The notes under the pieces were generated by a model. The model was not told the DNA's origin and did no database searches. It worked only from the letters and a program-made list of their open reading frames with translations. 64,000 nt of DNA, taken from positions 310,001 through 374,000 of the forward strand of contig JAEVLN010000019.1 of the NCBI GenBank assembly GCA_018350325.1. Direction: 5' to 3'. The DNA is from Globodera rostochiensis (lineage: Eukaryota; Nematoda; Chromadorea; Rhabditida; Heteroderidae). The translations under genes and the position numbers were made by a program. Shown piece after piece: positions 12,236 to 24,961 of the stretch (its first letter is position 1; each line of letters starts with the position of its first letter).

Positions 12236-13217
12236 ATGATGGACACGGACTTCGACAAACAATCCCAGCAAAGAGAGGCCGAGTCTTTGCGCTCCTTCGC
12301 CTTCTTCGGCGTGTGCCTGTCAACGGTGGCCACAGTCATCTGTGTGCTGTATGTGCCATTCGCTTACCAACATTTTCAGCAGTTGGACACTCTGATGCAA
12401 AACGAGTTGGATTTTTGCAAGCTCCGTTCCAATAACATGTGGCGAGAGGTGATTAAGCTTTAAATTTCCGTTATATTAACTATCTAATTGTTTTTTAAAT
12501 CTTTTTCAGGTGACACGCACTCAGACCTTTTCAAAGGTGGCACACGAAAGTCGACACAAACGTCAAGCTGGAGGCTGTTGCGGGTGTGGGCAATCCCCTC
12601 CGGGGCCGCCAGGCCCGCCTGGACCCTCTGGTCAGCCAGGCGGTGATGGCCAGCCTGGAGGAGCTGGACAACCTGGCGCACCTGGTATAAAAGAGAGTTA
12701 AAAAGTATTAAAATTTGTTTGCTTTTCAGCTCAACCGCCACCATCAAGAGCATCCAGTGGCGGCGGGTGTGTGCCGCAATGTGAGGCAGGACATCCAGGG
12801 AACCCGGGACCTCCTGGGCCGCCCGGTCAGCCTGGAAAGCCCGGAAACGCTGGAGCTTCGGCCACTGGTGGAGGAAGAGGACCGCCAGGCCCGACTGGAC
12901 CCCCCGGGCCCAGTGGACATCCCGGAGGAGCTGGAGAACCCGGAAAGCCGGGAGCACCCGGACATCTCACGCAGGGGCCTCCGCAGCAAGGACCACCTGG
13001 GCCTCCTGGCCCACCCGGACATCCCGGAGGACCCGGAGAGCCGGGACACCCTGGAAACCCCGGCAACCCCGGAGGCCAAGGACTACCCGGAGATGCCGGT
13101 GGCCCGGGACCGGCCGGCAACCCCGGCGGAGCAGGACAGCCCGGAACCGCTGCTCAGCCCGGAGCAAGCGGAGCTTGTGATCACTGTCCGCCACCACGCA
13201 CTTCACCCGGATACTAG
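12236..13217 (+). CDS. Cuticle collagen, [12 protein letters not shown] type
   Basis: Extracellular structural protein of the nematode cuticle. Exons 12236-12448, 12510-12684 and 12730-13217 join in phase and give about 291 residues. The N-terminus has one transmembrane or signal-anchor segment (about residues 22-48). A furin-like site, RHKRQ, follows, then the first Cys cluster (CCGCGQ) and a short Gly-X-Y run. A second cluster (CVPQC) precedes the main interrupted Gly-X-Y domain. The C-terminus is [13 protein letters not shown]. This is the standard plan of nematode cuticle collagens, with Cys pairs flanking the triple helix for disulphide cross-linking and KR processing before secretion. 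I chose the ATG at 12236, which gives MMDTD; both Met residues are in frame. It is unlike the three collagens further right in sequence, so it is not part of that array. Confidence 0.92.
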
Positions 13218-13520
13218 ACGATGTCGCCAGGCCGGCTTAGTTCGTCTGAAAAACGATGGGAGGTCTCCCCCCCCCCCAATTGTCTTTCTTCTTCCATATT
13301 ACAATATCTTAGAAAAACTTTATATGAATAAATTAGTTTAGTAGTAATTCGGATTTAAATACATTTGAGGTCGTAAAATTAACAAAAATCATGCTGCATA
13401 CATACATTAGTACTAATCGATTACGATAATTGATGGTGCCTAAAAAAATCCGTATTCAATTTTATCAACCGATGAAACAAATTACATAAATAATACAATA
13501 TTTAAATACAATTAAAGAAA

Positions 13521-14953
13521 TCAAAGCTTCTTCCCAACGGTTCCCCACTCTTCGGATTGGAATAAAACAAAGCGAACATAGTAAAAACCTAGCAATAATG
13601 TAAGATTTAATAAGCATTAAATTGCTAACAAATTTGAATCTTTTCAGCATATTTAATAAAAAGAATTTTTTTCCGTTCCTCAAAAATCATTCGACGATTT
13701 GAACTCACAAAGAAATGCCAAATACAAAGTTGGGAAGGCCACTCTCGACACCTTAAATGATTGAAAAGTGTTTTATTGCCCAATATTTTAAAAACGTTTA
13801 CAATGTCCACTCGTTTTGATAAGTCCACGCCGGAGCCACAGAGTTGGCGGAACCGTCGCACAGCCCGGCAAACGGCGAACTGTCGCATGCGTCTTCGGCG
13901 TTTTGACGAGGAACCGCCGCTTCGGCCAGCGTAGAAAGTGTTGTTCTCCAGGCTCAGCGGCGGATGGCTGTCCCCGCCAAAGGCGTCGCCGGAGTCGATG
14001 TTGTTATTATCGTTGCTCGGCACGGTCAGCAGTTGGCTCTTTGAGGGCGATTTTGGCGCAAAAAAGTCCGGATGATAAATGTTGGGAGGAGGCGGGCACA
14101 GACACTCCTGCAGCAGAGATAGAGAGAGAATGAACCAAGTAAACACTCTCGATCGAGTCTTGACTCTCGACTTTTCAAATTAACTCAGCTTCAACACGCT
14201 TTTTTGTTGACCTGCTGAAATGTCATGCTCAACCGCCCGATGCCGGCCTTCCCCCGCTTCTCATTGCTCATGAACTCCCTCCGACCGTAGTAATTGACCA
14301 GCGCGTATTCCAAAAGAGCGGCAAAAATGAAAGCGAGGCAGGCGCCAATCCAAACATCAACGGCCTTTTAATTTTTTTGGCATTTTAATTTCAAAATTAT
14401 GTAAAAAGTCGGCACTTTAATGTAGGAGACGGGCGGTAACTTTGCGTTGATGCCGGATGCTTGCGTGGTCATGGTGAGTAAACTAAAATCACAAAATAAA
14501 AACAAATAAAAACATTTCTCACTCACGTAGTGACACCCAACGAGACTCGTGCCGGAACTTGGAGTTTGAATAACATTAAGGCATTAAAAAATAAATTATT
14601 TATATTAAATTTTTCTCAACCTGCATCTTTGTCAAGCCAGAACGAAACCTAAATAATGATTATAATGTAAATTTGCTTTTTTAAAATGGAGCAATTCCAA
14701 TTGCTAACCCAGGAAACGACGACCAGCATTACACCTGTTTTGGTAAATTGTGAGTCAAACATTAAGCAGAAGATCAAAAAGAACGGATCACCAACAAGGA
14801 ATGTACAGTTGGATGAGGTAGTAGCTGAAAAGCCGAAAATATTTAGCCATTTTTTAGGCATTTTGTTTTTCGATTTATCGTCTAAATATTTGTCAACAAC
14901 GGACCTGTATTCCCGTCGTAAAAATAGTTTGACCCGTACGCACGAGTATTCAC
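13521..14953 (-). CDS. avr-14: Distal channel cassette of the avr-14-like gene (M1-M4)
   Basis: Ten exons: 14953-14905, 14824-14796, 14734-14709, 14648-14621, 14557-14527, 14482-14416, 14364-14212, 14107-13802, 13751-13709 and 13588-13521. They give [20 protein letters not shown]1 [18 protein letters not shown]2 [15 protein letters not shown], and M3 [20 protein letters not shown] Ser/Pro/Arg-rich loop, [15 protein letters not shown] and an M4 reading [16 protein letters not shown] come before the stop. M1 is cut into more exons than in the proximal cassette, so the two are ancient paralogues, not a recent copy. FAALLEY replaces FGALLEF. The C-terminal exon was chosen because only it yields the AFL-FYY pattern of the known A-type isoform; this end is less certain. 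Confidence 0.86.
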
Positions 14954-17900
14954 CTGTAAAAAGGTTAAGGGATTGGGTATATATAACTAAAACAATAAAT
15001 AATTTTAAAAAGCAGGCAACAGCAAACATAAATTAAAAAGCGAAAAAAATGCCAAAATTAATAATAAAAAAATGTTTATTTGCATCATTCAAATTCAATA
15101 ATTGGCAAATAATGAGGAAAGAAGCTACGGAAAGAGGTGAGATCAACAACAGCAAAATTTAAAAAACGAAACAAATCAGCGGATTAATTAATCAGAAATT
15201 GCCATTTCACATCAAATAGACGGCCCAATAAAGCACTGAAACCGTCCGTAAATTATTGTTGTGATTTAATTAATTTGTTACCATTAAAACATGCATATCC
15301 AATGGGAAACACCTGAATAGGTCAAATTAAACACATCATTTAAACATAATTAAGCGTTTAAATTAACCAAAAAGGTTTGGCCGCGGTTCCTTCCAAGTGC
15401 CAAGAAAGTTCCCCTTTTTTGAACCTTATAAAGGTTTACCCCCTCGTCAAAATAAAATTATTCATTTATCCGATTTAATGATTTGCATAATTTATGATTT
15501 GATTAAAGCGAGGCAGGATCGGGACTCCGGTGGATTTACAAGGTGGGAGGGCGGGTGGTCGGGACTCGTCCCGCTTGTAATTCCGTTCTCGTAAATTAGC
15601 TTCACCTGTCTTGAACCTGACACGATGCTCTTCATTACTCACCAATCTGGAGACGACGTCGATGCGTTTGGAGCGTTCTTTGTACCGTCGTACGAACAGT
15701 CGGCAGCAAAGTCTGAAGCAAATGCCGAGCCGTCTCTGTGATGGACCCGTCGGACTCTGTTGCATATTTACAAAACGATGGGAGGCCGTCGACGAGTGGC
15801 GGACGGGACCGAATTGGGCGGTTGGGGTTGGGTGTAGCAGCGATTGGAAGGCATGACTTTGCGAGAGGTTGCCGTCGGCGGGGGCGGACGCGTCGATGGA
15901 CTGGTGGTGGGTCACCGAGCTGTACTGGTGGTGCAGTTTGATCTGGAAATTAAAAAAATGGGGGAATTACTTTTTGACAATGCGCAATCAATCAACCACA
16001 ACCATTCGTTGTTGTGTTGTGCTGATGTCTTTACGAGCAGCGTAATTGACCAACGCAAATTCGAGCAGTGCACCAAAAATCTTTAGGAAATAATTAACAA
16101 ATTTAGACAAAAATAGAAAAAGGAGTTACGAATGCCATGCAAACTCCAATCCAAACATCCACTGCCTAAAATGTAAATTTTGTGTTAAAATTAAATTTAA
16201 AAAGATTAAAGCCCAAGAAAACCTTTGTGTATGAGACTGGAGGCAATTTGGCGTTTATGCCACTCGATTGGGTTGTCATTGTGAGCAAACTGAATAATTT
16301 AAACAATATTTATAATTATGCTTTTTCATATATACGTCGTTACTCCGAGTGTTACTCGAGCCGGCACGCTGTCCTGAGTGGGAAAGATTTTTAAAGGAAT
16401 TAAAAAAAGTTGTTAGAAAACTTTGTCGAGCCAAAATGAGACCCACGAGACAATTACGAGCATGCAAGACGGGATGTACAGCTGACACAAAAGTTTGATC
16501 AATTGGAATGTCCAAGCATCGTTTTCCCAATATTTTCAGGGACCTTCAGATCGGGACAAGAAAATAATTGAGCTAACTTGTAAGAGGTAGTAGCTGAACT
16601 CTCGACGAAGAATAAGTTTTGTCCGGAGGCATGAGTATTCGCCTTAAATGGTCAATCAGCGGGGAGGAGGAAAATGGCACAGGAAAAAAGGAAAGAAGCG
16701 TTTGGAGAGAGACATGAACAAAAAGCAAAAATAAGAAATTGAAGCTGGCACGACCATTCAGTCCACTCACTCTCAAAATCTCGACAAATTCATTAGGGAT
16801 CAATTAAGGTGCATAGCATCAAGCTCTTTTTGCCAACAAAGAGCGTCCCGTCCGTCCGCCTACCTGTGTTTGTTTTGCTGGTACAGTAGTCGGTCATCAC
16901 ATCTTGCAGTTCAAAGGAGGGCAAACTTTGCCGAAGGCCCTCCTTCTGCTGAATCGGCTTCTCCTTTTTCCACTCATATTTGATGTCGTCCGTTGTGTAG
17001 GCATCTTTAATTAATTATTAGTATTATTTATTAATAATATTAATTTTTGTGGGAATACTTACAGCTGGCCAAGTCGATTAGGCACGTTTGGCGATCCAAC
17101 GGATAATACTCCAAAGACATTGGACACGAAAGGACCAGCGAGAGACTGTAACATTTCCTTTTTTCATCACTCAACCCAATGAACAGATCGCCCACAAACC
17201 GAACACTGTAGAGGATCTGTCCGTCGGGATGAATTCTGATCAGCACGTTTGGCTTATCGATCAAATGCCTTCTGGCTTCTCTGAACAACTTTTAAAATGC
17301 CTTTTCAAATTCCCTTGCCGACAGTTTGTGTGCTTACTTTTCATTTTGGAAGAACGTGTCCGGCATCTAAAATATGTTATTGTTTCATTTTTCAAAGCTT
17401 CTGCTCCAACAGTTGGAACAGATATCGGAATTTGTAATCGATTTATTGCACATTTCATCCGATCAGAATCAAATTGAAGTGATCATTGATCGTTTTTTGG
17501 ACCAGTCAAACAACTCCCCGATCGGCGACCCGTCAAGAACTTGCCCAAATCTGTTGGGTCAGGTCAGCCTGTTCGCTGGTGGCCAACACAACAAAGGCGG
17601 GCACCTCCGTTTCATCGTCCGCAAAACGGCCATAGGCCAGCCGAGGGTCCCACCATTCTTCGCGAAATGTGAATTGCGCGCTATCTAATTTTGTAAAAAT
17701 ATATTCAATCAATAATTTATCGAATTTATTTCAAAGTCGTACATTCCATGTTGACGTCATCAATTTTGGAAATTGAGCGAAGATAAATCTTTGAAAAATC
17801 ATTAATAGAAAAATCAAATCATAATTCACGCACATTTACAAAAACAAGCACTGGGCCACCCGTATCTGAAGATGTAAATGATGCCAGACTTATTTATATT

Positions 17901-18458
17901 GCTTATAAACGGTCACATTTTACCTGGCCAAGAATCGTTTTTCCCACGGGGTCGAACCCGCCAATCTTTAAAATACAACACAAATTTATTTAAATCGGAA
18001 CATTATTTAAACTCACCGTAATCACGAAGAACCTTTTGGATGATCTCCTGTAAAATTATCAGCATTTTAATTTGATTCTTTATTTAAACATAATCTTGAT
18101 GTTTTTTTTTCCCAACCTGCTCTTTGAGCTTCTTTTTGGCATTGTAAAAGATCGGATCCTGTTGGTCTTGTTGATCGTTGAACACCAGGGCCAACGAGGA
18201 AAGCGGTAACAGCAGGGCCAACCAACAACCGATCGACGGCCTGATCGCATTTCTTCGTCGACAACAACGGAAATAGATCAGTGATCGAATGTCGCAAGTC
18301 CGAATTCGATTTCTTTTTGCACCACCGACGTCAGCAGCAGAATTGATGAGATCGGCAGCGGTCGATGTGCATGGGCAATAAGGCAATTGCTTTTTCATTG
18401 ATTTGGATTTTCCACGAGTCGGAATGCAATTTGATGTTGAGCCAATGTCGACTTTCAT
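13521..18458 (-). CDS. avr-14: Glutamate-gated chloride channel, AVR-14 type, with two alternative channel cassettes
   Basis: A Cys-loop anion channel gene of the GluCl class, the ivermectin target of invertebrate nerve and muscle. Ten shared exons (18458-16864) encode an N-terminal hydrophobic signal and the ligand-binding domain. Recognisable pieces are [52 protein letters not shown], the Cys-loop [15 protein letters not shown] and the second GluCl cysteine pair, ending at YCTSKTNT. The last shared exon stops one base into a Gly codon. Two downstream exon sets both supply the other two bases and start GEYSC, so each can follow it. The intron after 17545 starts GC. In Caenorhabditis elegans and Haemonchus, avr-14/gbr-2 makes two subunits by exactly this alternative splicing, so I take this as the orthologue. 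The start codon is uncertain: Met at 18458, or an internal Met about 20 residues later. Expression of either isoform is inferred. Confidence 0.93.
15207..16642 (-). CDS. avr-14: Proximal channel cassette of the avr-14-like gene (M1-M4)
   Basis: Nine exons: 16642-16578, 16481-16422, 16373-16336, 16289-16223, 16165-16130, 16080-16003, 15942-15643, 15312-15282 and 15235-15207. They read [17 protein letters not shown]1 with [14 protein letters not shown]2 with [20 protein letters not shown], and M3 with [18 protein letters not shown] roughly 100-residue cytoplasmic loop follows, then RIDVVSRL and M4 [19 protein letters not shown] with a stop. All borders are GT-AG and in phase. M2 carries the PAR motif typical of anion-selective channels. 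M3 keeps the Gly after WI that matters for high ivermectin sensitivity in GluCls. The cassette resembles the isoform usually described as avr-14B, from memory. Confidence 0.9.
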
Positions 18459-21400
18459 TTTTTAAATGGGTTAGAATTGATTTTAATGAAAATAATCACA
18501 CAAATAATTTGTTTGTGCACTTTAAAAATTGCTTTTCCCAAATGAATACGCCAAATATTTGCCTTGGGAAAATGGAATTCCGGGAAAAAAATAAATTGCC
18601 AGGCGAAAAATAATTGGCATCCCTAATTGGCAATACGCGCACGTCGCACGGCACTGTGTGGTGCCATTTATGGAGAATCCGGAATATTTGAGATCAATTA
18701 CGGAGAGTTAAAGCTCCATCGGAGTCAAAATTGGACGGAATTCGCGGGAACGAGGACGAGGAAGGCCAAAAAGGCAGTCGGTGAGAGTTTTCCGTGGTTG
18801 GAACGAAATTGGACACCGTCGCCTGATGAGCCGCAGGCATTTTGTGCCTTCGCCTCGTATAAATGCCCTGTGGGGCATTGTCACCCCCCGAGGCCCCCCC
18901 CCGTTGGAACATCGTTTCTTTAAAATATGCGAAAGACGCATAAATGGGACGCGAAATTGAATCACATTTGGGGAGACTGATAAAATGGTTCAAAAATGGT
19001 TGATTGATCAGGGCCATCAGTATAATTTTAAAAAAATATTTTAATCACAGACAACATTTTGGGGTTTCATCTTCGAATCTTTTTTGACAAATATTGAAAT
19101 TGTGGTCAAAAAGGTCAACACACACATGAAGGATACATTTGCATTGAATTTACCTCCGACCTAACGACTCTTTTGTGTTTAGAAGTTTTATTGTTTTCAG
19201 GTTAGGGCATCCACCAACCGAAGGAGGAGGGGGGGATGACAAAAGCAAACAAAGTCTGTCGTCGGCATTCATTTTGAGAGGAGGCAGTGGATATTTGAAT
19301 GAATTTGTCAGATGGGAAAAAGGCGGAAAACGAAAAATGGACGATGAAGCGGTGGCCAAACGGGAGAAAAGCGATAATTGGGAGGGGACAGAAAGGGGGG
19401 GGGGAGGGAGTACAAACAAACAATAATCGTCCGTGGATGAGGATGAATGGGAGGGGGGGGAGGGGGGGGGGGAAGGGGTTGGGTGGAGGCGATTGGGACA
19501 AAAATTGTGTTTCGGCGGCTGAAATTGACAGAAACGGGTAGGGGGGGGGGGGGGGGGTGAAGAAGCTGCTGAAAGTGTTTATTTGTGCTCTGTTGGGCCA
19601 AGGATTATTTCAGCAAAAGATGGGAACGCGGAGAAGCGGGCGGGGGGGGGGGGGAATTGTCTCCCCAGTGACAATAAAATTTAATATAATAAAATGTCGT
19701 TACGGAAAAAAGGACGAGTTTTAAAAGACGAACAGAAACAAAAATGCTTTAAGGGCAAAAATTCACTGAAGTTGCCAAAATGTTTTCATACTTGGCATTC
19801 CTTCTGTTTGACCCCTCCGGCATTCTTTCCAATCTCGGCACTCGAACAGTTGGAAAAAAAGGGGAAAGAGGGACACAGACTCTATACGCAATTGCCCACT
19901 TTATTCAGCAGCTCTCTCCCGCAGCAAATCCTTACCATTCTCATTCCCCCCTTTTCAACCTTTCCAATTGGCTTCACAGCCCTAAAAACCCCTCCCCTCC
20001 CCCGGGGGGTATTTTCAGCCTTTTCCCTCTTTCTCTGTCCATTTGTCCTCCCTCCGGACCAATCCTCCGCTAAGCAACTCCTCCCTCAAAGCGGATTTAG
20101 GGGGTGGGGGGAGGGGACTTGTTGAAGGGGGGGGGGGGGGGAAGTAGAAGCAAATTATGTCTTTTGGCAAAAAAAGAAAAAGAACGAATGCACAAAAAGG
20201 GAAAGAAAGAAGTTGACATTGGACGGGCCAAATGGGCAGTCGAATTGTGAAGTGTGGTCAAGACAAAAAGTCGTTTCAGAAACACTAATCATCAATATTA
20301 ATTTTTGGCTTTGAATTTTTAATCCTTTTAACAATTTAATAATTTGAGAAGAGTTTTTAAATTACAATAAATATTTATTTGATTGATATTAAATTTATTT
20401 TTTACATTGGGGCTTGAATTCGATACGGTTGTTGTCCGTCCAACAGTGAAGGCCAGGGGGGGGGGGGGTAATTAAAGGCTAAAATGGGCGGGGGGGGGGC
20501 TGTCGAAAAATGCACTTAGTGCCGTCATCCACCGCAGAAGTGCTAACATGCCGAGGATAAAGCTCTCGAAGAGGTGTTGGGGATGTTGGGGAGGGGGGGG
20601 GGGAAGAATGCCAACTCACTGCTAACACAACTCAACATCATTAGCGCCTCCCTCTCCACGTCTCGCGGGTAAAAATTCAATTCCTTTTAAGCAAAACAAC
20701 AAAGCCCCAGAAATAGGCAAATTGTGAGGGAAATGACGAATAAACGTCGTTCTTTTTCCCAAAAAAGTTTTGTTCTGCGAGAATTGACAGTTTTTTTCAC
20801 AGATTTTGTTTCGGTGGCAGATTTATTTCTATTTAAATATGATATAGTGATATAAATGGTGAAATAAATTCCTAAATAACAATGTTTATTTGACTATGTA
20901 CATAATGCTCTGGGCTCGTCGTAAGTGGCGAATTTGCAAGACGTGCTCAGATCAGATTTCAGACTTCCTTCTCTCAAAAATGCAAAATCAAAACATTTTA
21001 TAGGAGAGCAGGTTGCGGTCTAAACGCGGGGGGGCAATTAAGCGTGCCGGATCCCCTGAGGGGCGCATTCCCATTGGCACACCCGCACTATCACAGGGAA
21101 CAACTTTTAGCGCGGGCAACTGCACTGGCAGAGCAGCAGCAGTGGCACAGCCTTTCTTCTCCAGTCCCCTGGCGCCACAGTTTGTTGAGGACTCCAAACC
21201 TTGTCTCCCCGCCCGGTCTTGGGCAGCCGCTTTTCCCCGGGGGCTGTCATTATTTTGTCGGACGGTCTCTAATGAATTATTGAAGAGTTTATTGAGTGTA
21301 GAGAGGGAGGGGGAGGGAGGGGGGGGCAGAGAGTGTGAAAAAGCGAAAAATATGCGAAAAAAAGTGAGAGAAGGAGGGGGGGGGGGGAGGGGAACGAGTG

Positions 21401-22849
21401 CGGACAGAGAAGCTAGAGCAAATTTCGACGACGCAAAGAGAAGCAAAAGACAAACTTTTCCAAACAGGAAAAGGATTATGATGATATGCCTTGGGGGGGG
21501 GGGGGGTGGGAGTTGGGTTTTCGAAGGCAGAGATTGTTTTTGAGAAAGATGGATGTGTGGACATTATTATTACGCTTGGGGGGAGGTGAGGTGAATCTCG
21601 GCTTTCCGTCCGTCCCTCACCTTTATCCATCCCATCCGCCGCGGTCCAAGTCCGTCCCCACAGCCCCGGGCCATTAATGATTGATGAGTGGGCCATCCGA
21701 CCCGCCGACCCAAGTTGAAATCCTCTCTCTTATTAAAGCTGACACAACTCCAACTTTTTGAAATGTTCGAAATACCCCACCAATATATTTTTTATTATTT
21801 AAATCATCTTAAGAATTACATAATTGAATAAAATACCTTTTAGCTAATTAAGAACGACCTTACAAATTAGCAGAAACCAATCTGTGCTGACGACTGCTCA
21901 ATGATGATGAAATGATTAGACGAGAAGAATGATTGAACGAACATTATCATTTTAATTTTTGTTATTTTTGTTTTCGATTCCCATTTAGAGAGAAAGAAGA
22001 GATATATAGGAGGTAGAGTAGAAAATGTGTGCCAACGCCAACTTTTAGTGGTTTCAATTAAGTATTTGAATTTAAATTCAAAGTCCCCTAATGAGAGTAT
22101 TTATGAAACTTTCTCATATTTATACATTTTGTTGACAAAAAATAGAAAACACATTTTCAAAAAGATTCCCTTCCCCCCTCTCTTCTCTCTTCCGTCCAAA
22201 ATAAAAGGTTGGGCTGACTAATGGCCCCATCAATTCTTTTCTCTCCAAATCCCCCCCCCCTCCGGGGCAATAATCATTTGGGGCTCCGAGCGATCCCTGC
22301 GGCAATTTACCCATTCCTCCGTTGAAGGAACTTTACAGCCCAACACATTTCGTTTTCGTCGTTTGGGCGTCCGTCCATCTCTCATATAAATCGGCTTCAT
22401 CGTTATTTTAGGCAGCAGAAATCACCACGACACCGTACCCTCCTGAGAAAGCCAAAAGTCACCGATTTAAATTTAGGCTTTATTCCCAAATCCGAATATT
22501 CATTCCATAAAGAAATAGTCCTAATTCGAGAAAAAAATAATCCATCCGATCAAGATTTGACCCAAAAAGTCGGACCAGACAACGATCAGATATGATGAAT
22601 AATGATGTGTAGAGATCGGACCGATCGAGATTCTCGATCGAAAGCTTGCTGGTTTTCGATCAAAATTTTTCGGGATTCTTGAGTAAAATCTCAATCGGTC
22701 TTCAAGTCCGAACTCTAATAATGTGATTTTTGAAAAGGGTCAGATTGATCTTGATCTGGTCGTAATACTGATCCAAATCTCGGAACTGAAAGGAATTTGA
22801 ATTAAAATAAATTAATTAATGCGATTATAGGCAACCCAACTTTGTCTGG
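18459..22849. other. Intergenic, rich in poly-G tracts, no supported gene
   Basis: About 4.4 kb with at least eight G or C runs of 9-18 nt (19400, 19450, 19540, 19645, 20130, 20460, 21370, 21490, 22250). An open frame on the - strand at 20988-21446 lacks motifs. An imperfect palindromic element near 22616-22700 (GACCGATCGAGATT and a matching inverted end) resembles the one at 31511-31603. Confidence 0.45.
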
Positions 22850-24216
22850 ATGGTATCCCATAAGAGAAAAAAGCCGTCCTTGACCTCCAGTCAAAAATCA
22901 TCCGTCGTTGCCTCATCTTTGGCACATCGTAAAATTTTGCCGCAATCAGCACCTTGTCGGCAACGATATAACGCTGCTTTTCAAGCGCTTCAGAACGCTT
23001 ACAGGCAAAAATAAATTTAATAAAAAATGCACAAATTATTGCATTTAATTTTGTTTGTTAAATATATTATATTTTCATTTTGTTTAGATACTTTTTGATT
23101 GAATTATTATTTTAGTTGTAAACATCAAGCAGTGAAACATTGTCAGAATATGGGTAAAAGTTTGATTTTCTCACGTTTTCTGATTAATTAAATGTGCCGA
23201 AGGTGCCGCTGATGGAGAAGCTGAAGAAACAGCAGCTCCGCCAATGCATCTGATCAATGAAGACGATCTAACGCAATTGAAGAGAAATTTGGCCAACTAC
23301 AGAGAACGTTGGAGGACGGAGGTGAACAAAACAACAAAATTCAAATCCCCTCGCATTTTGAGTAGCAATTTTGGTTTTTTCCTGAATTCATTCCCCTTTA
23401 TCAGGCTTTTTATATAGTTTTTAGAATTGATTTATAGGACCTATTTGAACTAATTAGCGTATAAATGATGTTTTTACGGAATATTTTGAGTTTTTGAAAA
23501 ATTCCTCAAGCAAAATGCACAATAAACACGAAAAAATGCATCCCTAAATTTTTCTTGGTCAAACATACGCTGCTGCTGCCTTTGAAATGCTTATGTACTT
23601 TCAGTTTTTTGAGGAAATATTTAACTGACGGAATATTCTTAGGGCCAAAAACCCGACTTTATTTATGCTAATGCTTTATCTTTGCTTATGTTTAGGAGCT
23701 GAACGAAGCGTATAAGCAACTTCGGCGCATCGTTCCCTCAATGCCTTCCGACAAAATGAGTAAAATTCACACATTGCGCATCGCCGCTGATTACATTCGT
23801 TTTCTGGACCAGGTAAACAAACAAAAACAGTCATTTAATAACAAAAGTGATTTATCGAAAAATAAATTATTTTAAAATTTTATATTATTTATTTTAAGAC
23901 GTGTCGCAGTCTGGACTCTTGCTGGACAACCGTTTTGATATGTTCATCTTCGTCCTCTTTTGAAGTTTCGGCATCGTCCACAACAGCGGTAAGTTTGTTC
24001 CAATGTGAAAGTGGTGGCGGGAATTAAATGAAATAACAAATTATCCAATTTAATTTAAACAATTTAAAATTTTGTTGCCAAAAGGTCGAACACGTTCGTG
24101 CCAATTTCAACGCATGGCGAGCCGAACTTGCAGCCGCCACAATATGCCAACAACGACAGCAAACCGAACTGTCAACCGGCAGAGATCCGCCAAAAATTGG
24201 TACAAAACATTTATAA
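22850..24216 (+). CDS. hlh-8: Twist-family bHLH transcription factor, HLH-8 type
   Basis: Nuclear DNA-binding protein; HLH-8/Twist acts in mesoderm patterning and non-striated muscle in C. elegans. Six exons join in phase: 22850-23004, 23116-23153, 23203-23321, 23696-23812, 23899-23988 and 24085-24216 (about 215 residues). The basic region reads [14 protein letters not shown], and the [23 protein letters not shown] with [19 protein letters not shown]. The [17 protein letters not shown] stretch is diagnostic for Twist. The C-terminal FNAWR matches a similar motif near the end of HLH-8. The first intron starts GC. The basic region ends exactly at an exon border, as in many Twist genes. The start ATG at 22850 is my choice; an open stretch continues upstream to a possible acceptor at 22830, so a further 5' exon may exist. 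The serine-rich exon 5 is the least certain. Confidence 0.88.
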
Positions 24217-24961
24217 CAGAATATTTTAATTTAAGCAACAATTTGAATAGAATTTGAATCAACCGGTAATGAATGAATGAATGAATGAATGAGAAGGATT
24301 GGGAAAGTTTGAACGGCAGCAACGGTATTTATTATCCATTCAATCAATTAATAATGCAATTATCTCAATTAATTGTTGTGCAGCTGTGCCCATTTGATTA
24401 TCGCTGCTACGTCAACGAAATGAATGTGATTGATTGATTGATTATTGATTGATTGACGGATTTGATTGATTGATGGATGCAGCTTTCATTAACAAGCATT
24501 GCGTCATCCGTCCGTCGTACATTTTCCAAATTTGCAAAATATGCCTTTTAGTGTTAATTCTCTCTCGTCAAGTAACAAAGGCATTTGCTAATCCTGATAC
24601 AAGCTACAGATTGGGGTCTGAGATAGTTAATGGAGTTCCGTTATTCGTATTTTAATTTACGGGATTTCTTGCAGCTATATTATATTTAAATTAAACATAT
24701 TTATAAAATTCAACTTAAAACATTTATATAAAGTAGTATTTTCGATGCATCTGCGCCACTGAATTGCATTATTCCTAATCAAAAAAAAATGCAATTTTAG
24801 TTAAACAAAAGCTTTTCATTAAAGATTAAGCCCTAAAATCAATAGGAGAAAATATAAAAATTTCTTCCTTTGGATTATTACATAAATTTAAGCCATTGTG
24901 TAAAACAATCAAATATTGTACATTACCACACATTTTTTTTTATTAATTCAATGCTTAAGAA
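24217..24961. other. Intergenic with AATG and GATT microsatellites
   Basis: Holds (AATG)n at about 24268-24291 and an interrupted (GATT)n at about 24427-24475. The rest is AT-rich spacer before the kinase-like gene. Confidence 0.6.

Noticed and set aside
19694..20125. 143-codon open frame
   Set aside because: C/T-rich low-complexity DNA with no motif, no splice partners and no signal peptide.
20988..21446. 152-codon frame on the - strand
   Set aside because: Proline runs come from poly-G tracts; the remaining part matches no family and has no clear exon borders.
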